64,000 nt of DNA from positions 11,844,008 through 11,908,007 of the forward strand of contig JACTAT010000037.1 in NCBI GenBank assembly GCA_014526335.1. The letters run 5' to 3'. Positions 1 through 10,119 of the stretch are shown in pieces. Both the position numbers and the translations under genes were made by a program. Origin of the DNA: Chrysaora quinquecirrha. Lineage: Eukaryota; Cnidaria; Scyphozoa; Semaeostomeae; Pelagiidae. The notes under the pieces were generated by a model. That model made no database searches. It was not told the DNA's origin and worked only from the letters and a program-made list of their open reading frames with translations. Position 1 is the stretch's first letter, and each line of letters opens with the position of its first letter.

Positions 1-300
1 CACCTTAATGGTCCCGGGTCCCGGGTCCCATGGTCCCACCTTAATGGTCCCACCCTAATGGTCCCACTTTTAATGGTCCCGGGTCCCATGGTCCCACCTT
101 CATGGTCCCACCCTAATGGTCCCACCTTTAATGGTCCCACCCTCCCATGGTCCCACCTTAATGGTCCCACCCTAATGGTCCCACCATTAATGGTCCCGGG
201 TCCCAGGTCCCATGGTCCCACCTTAATGGTCCCACCCTAATGGTCCCACCTTTAATGGTCCCGGGTCTCAGGTCCCATGGTCCCACCTGATGGTCCCGGG
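1..300. repeat. Minisatellite built on ATGGTCCCACC
   Basis: Short units such as TTAATGGTCCCACC and GGTCCCGGGTCCC alternate without a strict period from the window edge to about base 300. The array probably continues to the left. Open frames across it (for example 58-240) are products of the repeat and not genes. A related GGGACTCAGGTGGGACC array occurs near 24.4 kb. Confidence 0.85.
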
Positions 301-890
301 TCCCACTTTTCCGGTTTGCCATCTTCGACGGCCCTCGATATAAAATCTCACCAGGAAAGAAAAAGCAACCCAGACCTATTAATCGTAATCTCCATTTGCT
401 CCATGGAAAGATTACAGTTAAAATGCTTAAATGAAGCAACGATCTTGCTTTGAACAGTCTTGCTCTGACAGTTATTTGAAAAGATTCCTCGCTGTAATTT
501 TCTTCAAAATGTCTGTGTCTGCAAACGATGTTCTTTGCTGGAATCATGCTTAGGGGTGGATTGCAACTTCACGAATAGTAGTTAAACCTGCTGTTTTATC
601 CTGTCTCCCAAATAATGGATGTAATATTCCCGTTTAGGGAATAAGAGAGGAGAGAGACAGACACATGCGAATGCGCTTTGTGACTACATTACTGAACTCG
701 ATTACAATAAAATAAGGAATAACTGAATCTTAGATGAACGATGGTTACCATTGACATTGTACTGGAAGTACGAAAATGGCACTGAACCATGAATACTACA
801 ATGGACATGCTTTGGAAAGCCGTTATTAATATGGAATCGAGAGCTTTGACAATGGAACTCGTCTCTGTGCTTTACCTTCAGTATTAAGCC
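301..890. other. Intergenic stretch, no gene seen
   Basis: No ORF with a recognisable product, no splice-bounded exon and no obvious terminal repeats were seen. The 129-residue minus frame across 158-547 is mostly antisense of the minisatellite plus random sequence. Confidence 0.5.
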
Positions 891-1078
891 CTGTTTACAC
901 TACACAAACTAACCCGGGTTGAAGCAAGCCAGGTTAGATTTTTGATAGTGTAAACGCAACCGGCTTAGTTGAACCTACCTCGCGAGGCGGGTTGATCCCG
1001 GGTTCAACCCGGGTTAGTTTTTACAAATTGCAGTGTAAACGCAAAACTGAGTTGACCTGGGTTAGTTTTTCTCTTGGG
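885..1078. repeat. Palindrome-rich short repeat with AACCCGGGTT boxes
   Basis: CTGTTTACAC near 891 and GTGTAAACGC near 1034 face each other. Between them AACCCGGGTT occurs several times in both orientations, and another GTGTAAACGC lies near 950. This looks like a small MITE of about 190 bp. Exact ends and a target duplication could not be fixed. Confidence 0.5.
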
Positions 1079-1249
1079 CAAAGACAAAATGTAAAAGGCG
1101 CGGACTGAAAGACAAAATGTAAAAAGCGCGCCACTCCAACAAATTTCCTTCTTTGTTTTGGTGGAAGAGAGAGGAGATATAAGATATTTAGTTGTTGTGA
1201 TCTTGATTTAGGCCGAGATTCGCTTCTTCGCCAATATGTTTTGTCTTTC

Positions 1250-1790
1250 TTGCCTCTTTCTCCTCCTCAAAAGCCTGCGTGCAAACTTCACAAAGAGGGA
1301 ATTGTAAAGTCTGCGGATTAGCGTCCGTTTTCGAGTCCTGTGACCTCGATTTCCTCCTTCACAGAGAGGTCGATCTTGCGCAAGAAATTGCCTCCGCTTT
1401 ACTCCTCCGAACGTCTTTGCTTTCGAAGAGACTGTTTTGAAGCACGATCGAAATCTTGTGGAGGGATCTGGCGTTTTTAATCAGAAAGTGGAAATTCTTA
1501 GTCTCGATTTTATTTATTTGCTTCCATTTTCGAAATATATTTGCAAAGATTGTGTTGATTTGTTGAAAAAGAGAAGGAGGTTAAAAGACGAACTGGCCAA
1601 AGTCAACGAAAAGCTTAAGTTAAAATACAATAAAAAAGCAGCAGCCACTGACACAGTTATTGGGTTTGGCAAGGACAAAGCTCTGCCCATATCGGAGCGC
1701 CCATCGAAGATTAGAAGGGTTTTGTTATCGTCGGAGGCAGAGGGAAATGACAGCAGGGACAGGCCTATTACTAGGCCTACAGCATCATTA
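1250..1790 (+). pseudogene. Cys-rich N-terminal segment of an unrecognised multi-exon gene
   Basis: One frame reads ACVQTSQRGNCKVCG, then a stretch continuing through CDLDFLLHREVDLAQEI. After a frame change at about 1437 it continues with FSKYICKDCVDLLKKRRRLKDELAKVNEKLK up to about 1780. The CxxC pair followed by ICKDC and a basic coiled coil resembles a zinc-binding head. No single frame joins both halves, so the segment is either split by an undetected intron or decayed. The function is unknown. It lies upstream of, and on the same strand as, the exon-like segments at 2968-7327 and may be the 5' part of that gene. Part of it has an inverted copy at 2113-2202. Confidence 0.4.
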
Positions 1791-2112
1791 ATTTTGATCA
1801 TTAATCTTGATCCACGTTTAATGCTTCGATTTTAAAGATTTGCTTCACCATGTCCAATCCCCTTTGAAACGCAGTTTCGTCCCAAATTTTCAAACCCTGA
1901 AGACATTCAAACTTGATCCTCGAAAAGTAGTCACTGAACGTTCCTCCATCTTGAATACAGGTAATTTTTGTTGTGTTCACTCCTTCACTTGTCTCGAAGA
2001 GACTGAAAAACACGTGACGATGTTCTTGTTTTTGATTGGGTCACTAAAATCTGAAACCACTTACTGATTGGATGAGAAACAATGCCCAGACAAAGAGCAG
2101 ATTTATTGCGCA

Positions 2113-2202
2113 AGATCACAGAACTCGAAAACGGACGCTAATTCGCAGACTTTGCAATTCCGTCTTTGTGAAGTTTGCACGCAGGCTACCTCCTCAACTG
2201 CC
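2113..2202 (-). pseudogene. Inverted partial copy of the Cys-rich segment
   Basis: The reverse complement of this stretch matches 1266-1355 closely. Both contain GAAAACGGACGCTAAT and GTGAAGTTTGCACGCAGGCT when read in the same sense. On the minus strand it translates to ACVQTSQRRNCKVC, matching the plus-strand segment, and then hits a stop. It is an inverted duplication of about 90 bp separated by roughly 760 bp. Confidence 0.7.
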
Positions 2203-2967
2203 TAATTCACAAGAAGCTCTGCATGGCCAGTGCCATGATCTTCAAGGTCAACAGTTGTGTGGTGTTTATAAGTCTACGCCAATGCCGAACGGTTAATTAT
2301 CACCCGCCATTTTCGTTCTTCGAGTTTATCAATCAGGTGTTGCCAAGGCGTGTTTCCAAGACGCTGTATTTCGCATGTAAGTGGTATGGGATACCGAGAG
2401 AACACGATACTGTTTTGGATGTTTGGTCTGTTATTGTTCCATGAATAATGGCTTGGAGTTCGCAGTGGTTTGAATTCAGTGGTCATTTGCTAAAAGAAGA
2501 GACTCGGAGGGGCTACTGACATCCAGAAGGAAGCTTGATCAACTTGGCAGTACCTTAATATGAAATATTGAGAAAAGGCTTGTAATTCTTTAATCCTTTC
2601 TGTCATTCAAGTCAATTTGCAATATGCAACTTAACTCTTAGTCTCTTAGTGTTAGCCGTAGTATCTTTGCATTTTAATGATCCCACGATGACGGACTAAA
2701 GTTTGGTGTGGGTAGGAAATGATTTTCCTAATAATAACATTGTACTGATGTATCTAGCAATTCCTTGATTTTTGCAGCGACTGTTATCACAGGAATGTGA
2801 CGGGAATGAAGTGAAGGAGACATTTTCCCTCCCCCTCTTTTAGCCGAATTATGCTTACGAGAATTTCTTGGCATAGACAGGGATTTGTCCAAAAACATAA
2901 CTAAACCGAAACATATTGTACGTTTCTGCACAATGGTAATAGAAATGAGCAAATTTCCTTTTTCCAG

Positions 2968-3451
2968 CATTGGATAAATACATCAGTGTTTCTCGTCACC
3001 TAAAACCTGGTCTTTTCCGCCCTATGATTGAAGCTGTGTCAATGCAAGCTAAGAGTGGGCAACAGTTCGTGTTATCTTTTGATGGAATATTGTTATGCAG
3101 TGGTTTAACGAAAGAATTTGGGCACATTGACATGGGAGGTATTGAGACCAGGCCAACGCTTCAAGAGAGACAGGAAAGGCTGAGAAATGAGTTGGACATT
3201 CTAAAGCATTTGCAAATACAGATGTCAAGGTTTGAAGAGGACAGAGACATCAAGGATCTTAGTAGCTGCGAGAAGGCGAGAAGGATGACATTTTTGAGAT
3301 CTGCAGTTCGACTTGTAACGCTTCGCGTAAATGATGCAAGACAAGCCAAACTGAATAAAGAAAATGCTATAGCACATATGATCACTGCTGCTGGTGGGGA
3401 ATTGAAATATAAAGAAAGCAAGCTTGTCAATAGCATATTTTGGGCCAAATA
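2968..3451 (+). pseudogene. Central SFDG/coiled-coil exon of the unrecognised gene
   Basis: A clean acceptor (TTTTTCCAG at 2967) opens a 160-codon frame. It contains FVLSFDGILLCSGL, then FGHIDMGGIETRPTLQERQERLR, then a long charged helix predicted to be a coiled coil (about residues 60-150). It ends in a stop at 3450. From memory, repetitive cnidarian proteins share a pattern of SFDGK, GDIDLWG and TLAER followed by a helix; this is recollection and not a search. With no donor at the end, the exon either reads into a decayed intron or carries the true stop. The product name and function are unknown. Confidence 0.5.
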
Positions 3452-4099
3452 AGATCAATACATGATTAATCAATTTATAGTAGATGCTCGTGATCAAAGC
3501 AGAAAACTCTTGTGGCAAGAACACTACATTGTATTGGTAGGTAGATGTTTTTTAATAAAGTCATGATTATAATTTTCAGCATCCTGTTTTTTGGTTTTTT
3601 GGATTGGTTGACGCTGTTTTGTAACATTAAGAGTGTCAGCAGGAGCGCTGTTGACATGGGCCAACTGAAAGCTACATTTTCGAATACCCCTTTGCAACTC
3701 AGCTTCTAACTGCTATAACATCTTTCATAACATAAAAATTGCTATTCGGCAATGAATTATTTATTCCAAAGCTTAATTTTTTCTTTACATTGCTATTTTT
3801 GGACTAATTGTTTAAAAAGTGATAAAATATTAAAGGATGTCATGATTTAAGAGGACATAACTAGATATTCCGTGTAAATGCGTAATAAAAAGCCGTTTAA
3901 ACTTTTTGACAATTTTATACTCTTGAGGTACCCCAAATTCACAGGTTAACATGTTAAATCTTAAGCAGTACATCGTTAGCTTAAAAGATCCAGCGCATCT
4001 TCTGCTGGAACTGCAACCCCGGTGTGTGAAGCAAGGCACTGATGCTTGGTTTCACCTGATAACACCAGCTTTATTTTCTGGTAGTACTCTGTACAAAGG

Positions 4100-4526
4100 T
4101 CTTGGGCTTGGGAGGTGCTGACAAGACTGCATTTCTCAAGTCAAAATTAAGAAAGCCTCTCGAAGTTGCTGAAAATTACCATCATAGAGGTACAGAGGAT
4201 CAACCAGCGAGTGAATTAAACGATGATGGTATCAATGGGATGATGATACTGACCCAGTACCCAACCACCGAAACAAATCTTCAATGCAACAATATCAAGA
4301 GTGGGGATCCAGGAATTAGCAGCATGCAATTGCGACTGTAGTGAGTTATGTGATCCCACATTACTATCCAGGCAAAATGTTCGTTGAAGCTGGTGCATCC
4401 TTTATCACATGCGAAAAAACAAATGAAAGTCTAGTTGAAGTATCTGCTGATGTCCTCGACACGACAACGGGGTATGTTGGAAAGCCTGTCTCAAAGGTAG
4501 AAATAAGAGTTGACGGTTTATTATGA
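4100..4526 (+). pseudogene. Possible YqaJ-like nuclease segment (weak)
   Basis: Two overlapping frames carry protein-like sequence. The first includes GGADKTAFLKSKLRKPLEVAEN. The second begins at about 4341 and reads YYPGKMFVEAGASFI, then a stretch ending VEVSADVLD and KVEIRVDG. The second has the rhythm of a YqaJ-type recombinase fold (a hydrophobic strand with VEEG, then SPDG, then an EIK strand). The catalytic SPDG appears as SADV and the EVK-like strand is altered. I regard the match as suggestive only. The segment sits between the central exon (2968-3451) and the exon at 4930. Confidence 0.3.
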
Positions 4527-4929
4527 AATACCAAGATATTATGCTTTACAGCTTATTGTAGATATGGAACCGGAGCTGCAAGTCCCTGAATTGATATTTG
4601 CGTGATATTCTCCAAAAAGCACTGTCGTAAGCAGGGTGAAGTTCTGTGACGAATTATGGATTCCAGCGAAAATTGAAATAAAGAATTTACTTCAAATGAT
4701 GAAGTGCGGAAAATATCCAACGACAAGAACACTTTTCGTAAAGGAAATTCTTCCAGAAAAGATGACCGCTTTTTGCGATCTTGTGTCGAAGTTCTTGTAC
4801 CTTCCGTACAAAATGTCGAAGATTCAGAAATACTGTTCAATTTTGTCCTTGTTTATACTGCATATAATTTTCCATTCATGACTTCATGCCGAGGTCAAAG
4901 GATTGTATATCTAGTGATATTTTTGCAGA

Positions 4930-5154
4930 ACAGAAAGAGCGTTTTTTATCCACTGGGAAATGTGTATTACAGGGTTTGAATCTTCCAAAGAAACCATACG
5001 TTGGGTTATATAAAGCAATATCTGACAACAAACAAACAGAAAGACGCAAGAATAAGACAAAGTCAATGAAGCCAAGGAAAGCAACAGTGCCAGGTTGTAA
5101 TAAGAACAAAGGCAATGGGCCGAAAGGCTTTTGCTACAAACCAAAATCTTTGTA
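4930..5154 (+). pseudogene. Lys-rich exon-like segment
   Basis: An acceptor-like TTTTTGCAG ends at 4929. The frame then runs EQKERFLSTGKCVLQGLNL, continues through a Lys/Arg-rich stretch with PGCNKNKGNGPKGFCYKP, and stops at 5152-5154. It probably belongs to the same decayed gene as its neighbours at 2968-3451 and 5160-5692. No domain was recognised. Confidence 0.35.
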
Positions 5155-5159
5155 ACGAC

Positions 5160-5692
5160 TTGCTAGATCAATTGTAGAGTCCAACAAGTATTATAAAGCA
5201 GCCCTGAACGTAAGCTACGCAAAGGTCATCTGGTCTGATTAAGTTGCAAAATGGAAAAGCACAAGTCAAATTGATCATGGAATACCTGAATGTCCTAGCA
5301 CATGGTTTTGCACACCAGAATATAATCAAGAAAGAAATAGGCTGGAACATAAAGTATGGGATCCTACCCATCTGATTACCAACATTAGAAGAGTAGTGTA
5401 CACAACTGGAGCGCGGGATTTGTAACAAGCTGCTTGGCTAGCTGCCTCTAAAGACCCAGCAAACAAACTGAATCCTGCAATGGTTACAGACTTACCCAAT
5501 AAACAGGACGTGTCCTTCGCTCTGACGACGTTTGGAGCCGATGTTGAAGAATTTATGACAGGTGGGCCGCTGAGGATGAGCCTGGTATTTCAGCAGTCAA
5601 TAGAGTTTATCAAAGTAATCAGCTTCGGGCTTTTCTTCTTTCTGGTGTGGATTTTGGTGCATTTCCCCCGATGTCTTCCTATATTAAAGGTT
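5160..5692 (+). pseudogene. Conserved-looking helical exon with one stop and one frameshift
   Basis: One frame reads EYNQERNRLEHKVWDPTHLI then TNIRRVVYTTGARDL, a stop, and QAAWLAASKDPANKLN to ADVEEFMT. At about 5555 a one-base shift moves the reading to RWAAEDEPGISAVNRVYQSN and on through FLLSGVDFGAFPPMSSYIK. It ends at a GT donor that joins in phase to the exon at 5935. The DPTHLxTNxR and DKQxV..AL patterns recall a repetitive cnidarian protein type known to me only as uncharacterised. The breaks indicate decay. Confidence 0.45.
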
Positions 5693-5934
5693 CGTATTTC
5701 AATTGACCTTTAAAAGTTTGTACTCCGTTTTGAAAAACTTCTTCACAACGCGTCTGGAATTCAGAATTTTTGCGCAAGAAGAGTGCAATAATGCCTTGAA
5801 TATTGCTTGTTGCTAAATCCTGTCTACAAGGTTACACAACACAATCAGTTTGTGAAATGTCATGGCAACTTTATTTCTTCTGCGCAACTGTGAAGGAATA
5901 AGTATTTTAACAATGCTGTATTCTCAACCAACAG

Positions 5935-6150
5935 GTTTCCTGAGGAAACTATATGAAGGGCACCTGTCAAGCATGGATTCTAAAAATCAACTATATGCTT
6001 TGACCAGACATTCGTACAACACGAGATCTGTTTCAGAAAATTTTTTCAGCTTTTTGATTGAATTAGTCAGAAGTGGAACTGGTTGCCTAAGAGCCAAAGA
6101 TGTATGGGAGCTGCATGCGCCATTCTCGATAAAAGACTTAATCCAGACAG
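5935..6150 (+). pseudogene. Exon with SYNTRSVSENFFSFL motif
   Basis: The exon is bounded by an acceptor (CAACCAACAG) and a donor (CAGACAG/GTAATA). It encodes about 72 residues, including YALTRHSYNTRSVSENFFSF and CLRAKDVWELHAPFSIKDLI. It joins in phase to the end of the 5160-5692 segment. The TRSVSENFF pattern is reminiscent of the C-terminal region of P-element/THAP9-type transposases (TRxxxxxxxENxF), but this is a loose resemblance. Confidence 0.45.
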
Positions 6151-6632
6151 GTAATAAGTCGTTTTTTTCAATTTTTATACTGCAATTGTCATTATGAAGA
6201 ATGATTTTGAATAACAAACCAATTATGAAGAATGATTTTGAATTACAAATCCCATTCATTGTGCTAACCAGACTTGGCTTTAACAGACGTCCGATACACA
6301 GACCCGGAAGGTTAACTTTCTTGCATGAGTTCCAGCCACTTAACCGACACTAAACCGAGATCGTTGAAACTGGGAACACCTGTCGTAGCTTTCGCGAAAC
6401 GAAATATTGGGGTTGTGACTGCACGAGAAGTAAATAATGCTCATTATGTCAGTCTAAGTCTACCCCTAAAGCGCAACTATTGATCTGGATATCAGACTAG
6501 GCCGAGAGTGCACTTCTTGGCATCCCACCAATAAATGAACACTTCATACATTGACCGAAACAATATGCATGATAGGAACCAGGTTATTCTTGGATATAAA
6601 TTTAGTAGCTAACGATATGTCTTATTTTGCAG

Positions 6633-6752
6633 AGCATTTCACTGCAAGACTACAAAATGTACCATTTACAGACTGCAGGAAAACGAAGAAACAAGGGAAA
6701 TGGTAGATTCAACAGAAAGATTCGACAGGCCTGTAACATCAGTTGAATTCAG
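6633..6752 (+). pseudogene. Small exon ending VTSVEFR
   Basis: An acceptor (TATTTTGCAG) precedes the exon and the donor CAG/GTAAG follows it. The frame HCKTTKCTIYRLQENEETRE, then VDSTERFDRPVTSVEF, joins in phase to DEFFNTAQRKK at 7051 through a split Arg codon. It is part of the same plus-strand relic. Confidence 0.4.
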
Positions 6753-7050
6753 GTAAGCAGTATTTGATTGGTTAGTTATTGCATTTCTGTAAGGTGTCAT
6801 TGATTAACCCAGATTTAACATCTGCTGGATTAAATCAAAGCCCTTTGATTTTACTTGAGGATATCTCCAGCTTCACTTGTGATAAAACGCATAAAAACAT
6901 CAATTAAATTCTAGATGACAAAAAAATACTGACAACAAAAAACTGAGTTTGGAAAACCTAGGAAGAACAAAAACTCAAGCGGGTAGCTTGGCTTGATTGA
7001 GAAATTACATTTCTTGCAAACCATATTGTAATTTCCATTTCATTTCAAAG

Positions 7051-7327
7051 GGATGAATTCTTCAATACAGCTCAAAGGAAAAAACAAGGGGTAAAAGGAA
7101 AGAAGGTACTCTTTGCCAATTCGGTGAGCCACCAAGAAAGGCACAGCCAGTACGAGCTTACCCTCGCTGCGATGAATAAAATATATTGCCGGAAAAACTG
7201 CTTAATCTTGAAGAAGATATTAAATTGTAGACTAGTTAAGATCTACAGTTGTTATCAACAATGGAGTTACAAGGTCAGCGTAAACGCCAACGAAGCCGAA
7301 ACGGGTATAGAAGTCTACAGGTACTAG
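7051..7327 (+). pseudogene. Terminal exon of the unrecognised plus-strand gene
   Basis: After the acceptor CATTTCAAAG the frame runs RDEFFNTAQRKKQGVKGKK, VLFANSVSHQERHSQYELTL and on to IEVYRY, stopping at 7325-7327. It is basic and Gln/Asn-rich. A phase-compatible upstream exon is at 6633-6752. No recognised domain and no AATAAA immediately downstream were seen. It is the likely 3' end of the relic gene that starts near 1.2 kb. Confidence 0.4.
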
Positions 7328-8430
7328 CCTCGTACTGCACAATACTGCACACGTTAATGCACATGACGTTGTACGGGGCGTGGTACTAGATTCTGATTGA
7401 ACATTTGTTGATTTCCCATGAGATTTAATTTAGTGATGTTGATGTATGTACTAAGAGCTTGGTTACCTGTGAAAATCGTGGTTAAAAACGACTTCAAGCC
7501 AAGAAAAGTGAAACCTTAGACCACGGGGAGGGGGGGCTACTGTACGTCAATGAGTTGAAATACATAAACGAAACTGTACGCTATTGAAATGGTATTGTAA
7601 CAAACTCATTTTATCCGCATGATGTTATAAACTCATTTATTGATCGAGCATTCGAATATGTTTTATGTCAAGAATTGTTTCGCAGACTAAGAAAAATTTC
7701 GTGGTTAAACTTTTCCTGAACTGGAGGATCTATTTTTCACCATTTGGCAGTCCGGGTTGCTTCTAAAGAGTTCCTTTTTTCACAAATAAATAGTATATCA
7801 TTTTCATTTTTCAGTTTTATCGGTTGCATTGTAGAAACATTGTGGTATGATAAACCTTTGGTTAAAAGTTTTTAGAATTTATAACTTCCTTTGTTTCTTT
7901 TTGGGAGATTTGTTTGTTATGTTGTAAATAGAGCCCTAAAATTAATTCTGTGATCATGCTGCAAAAAATCCTGTTTACGTGATGGGGAAATGTGGTTCAG
8001 CTTTGTTTACAAAAGGAACGCAAGAGAAAGCTCAAAACTTTGCATCTCACTTGACCTCTGGCCCTTGCCATCGATGCAGTGGATGCGGCCCCGTGGCAAG
8101 AGTTTAATGTAAATAATAAAAATCTTTTCAAATTGGCTTCTCGTGTTCTGTATTTCAATTAAAACAGTTGACTCGGGTTGTTTTACGGAAGAACAATCAT
8201 ATCGCTGTAGTTACATTGCCTGGCCTTCTTCGTTGTTGCATCAAGGCAAAATTTCCGAGCAGCAGTTAAAAAATTCTACTGTACTGAAGGTTTGCGTTTT
8301 ACATTTTGGCGTATGTACAATATTCTAATAAGTGAATACGATTCATCACATCGACCATTTCTTCGAATACAGTACAAGCAAAGTTTTTGTGACTATTAGA
8401 ATAGGCCATATCCTCTCTATCGTCCATGCA
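7328..8430. other. Intergenic stretch, nothing recognised
   Basis: AT-rich sequence with only short open frames. No repeats with clear ends, no splice-bounded exon and no RNA gene were seen. Confidence 0.5.
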
Positions 8431-8439
8431 ATTTCCATG

Positions 8440-8958
8440 CAACATTTTCAGTATTCGTCGCAGCCCTCCACTATACTGATCATATCCCTCCACGATACTC
8501 CGCGTCCTCCACTTTCATGATGATATCCCTCCACGTTACAAATGATATCCCTCCACTATACTGATGATAACCCTCCACGATACTCCCCACCCTCCACTTT
8601 CATGACGATAACCCTCCACGTTGCATTGGAACCCCCCACTTTCATCATGATATCCCTCCACGCCACAAATGATTACCCTCCACTATACTAATGACCCTCC
8701 ACAATACTCCGCATCGTCCACTTACATGATGATATCCCTCCACGAAACAAATGAAATCCCTCGACTATACTGGTGATAACCTTCCACGATACTCGGCATC
8801 CCCCACTTTCATGATGATAACCCTCCACGTTGCATTGGCACCTCCACTGTACGGAGATATCCCTCCACTATACTGATGATAACCCTCCACGGTACTCCGC
8901 ATCCTCCACTTTCATGATGATAGCCCTCCACGTTGCATTGGCACCCTCCAGTTACATG
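8440..8958. repeat. CCCTCCAC minisatellite with compound unit
   Basis: About 25 copies of the core CCCTCCAC are separated by a rotating set of spacers (TATACTGATGATAA, GATACTCCGCAT, TTTCATGATGATA, GTTGCATTGGCA). This gives a higher-order unit of roughly 80-120 bp repeated about five times. The array stops at a T-rich run near 8960. Confidence 0.85.
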
Positions 8959-9835
8959 ATTTTTTTTCATTCTTTATTGAACTTTGGTTTCTGAAATAGC
9001 TTTACATCTAAAATGATATAATACCAACCTACTAAAAAACAAAAATAATTATAAAGTTAGGATAAACTAAAAATCGAAAGAAGGTTTCCAAAATACTTTA
9101 CATTACAAACTATAAAACTAGAAGCTTACGACAAATTACAATATCGAGTTAATTGGAACCAGAATTAAGGAATCAAATTAAGGTTTACATCAAAATAGAA
9201 AACATAAATAGTTCATATTAAGGTTTACTTTATGGAAAACGTTAATTTTAGAAATAACCAATGTTTGCAATATATTCCGTGCAAAGCTTACAGTTGCATA
9301 ATTTCTTCTTAGTTTCTCGTGAGGTTTTGATTTAAGCTTTGCACAGAATTGTTTCCTTAGTTTCATTTGAGATTAAGTTCCATGAAGCACTGCCTCTGTA
9401 AGTTAATGTATCAAGACCATATCTAATTGTGTTTGGTCTTTTGATTTGAAAGTGAGATGTCCGCAGATTATGCGAAGTTGTGTGTCAGAAACAGTTCTTT
9501 CATGAAGTCTGGATTAATATCTTTCATAGTTTTGAAAATTTCGATGAGAAGTTTATGGACATTTAGTTGATGGATTTTTACTGATTCATCTTTGCTTATT
9601 TTCCATGTAGTATTTATTAATTGGATTTGCCAGTATTCTCTCATAAACTTTAGAAGTAGATAGAAGAACACTGACAGGTCGGTAATTCGTTGAATTGATA
9701 CAGAGAAAAGGCCACGAACTGCAGACTGTCCCGTCGGGTCTTTCGATTCTTGCGGCGAATAAAGTAAAATAAAAGTGAGGCAGTAACGCTGCAAAGCGAC
9801 GAGAATACAAAGCAAAAAAAGACGAATTTTTTTAT
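8959..9835. other. AT-rich stretch adjoining the PLE, no gene supported
   Basis: Minus-strand frames at 9468-9856 overlap each other and contain fragments such as ESKDPTGQSAV, but no domain could be identified. The segment may include the 3' untranslated or terminal-repeat part of the PLE to its right. Confidence 0.35.
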
Positions 9836-9842
9836 ACTAATA

Positions 9843-9871
9843 TTTCGCCCCGGCATTCAGGGCTTCATCAG
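9843..9871 (-). ncRNA. Hammerhead-ribozyme-like core at the PLE 3' side
   Basis: On the minus strand CTGATGA (9871-9865) is followed by GCCC, a nine-base loop, GGGC and then GAAA (9846-9843). This is the layout of a hammerhead core with stem II. One extra A lies before stem II, and stem III and the cleavage site are not convincing. PLEs are known to carry hammerhead motifs near their termini, and this one is about 250 bp downstream of the PLE endonuclease, so it may be a degenerate ribozyme. Confidence 0.35.
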
Positions 9872-10119
9872 AGTAGTAAACGAATAAAATATTTTACAGA
9901 AATTCAAATTTCGTGTTTGATTGTGATTGGTGGAGCTCAGTGGGTGGTGTGTAGGTGACATAATAGTGGATGAAGTTGTAAGGTGAAATGAAAAGAGGCG
10001 GACAGGAAAGCACAGGATTAGATGAAATTCCAAGGAAGTAAATGAAATAGATGGATCTGGTTTGGACAGAGGGTATTTTATGGATATGAGTAATTAATCA
10101 TTATTGATATAGTTAGCTG

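Noticed and set aside
8440..8958. CRISPR-like array
   Set aside because: Spacers are themselves repeated, cores are only about 8 bp, and the context is animal DNA; it is a minisatellite.
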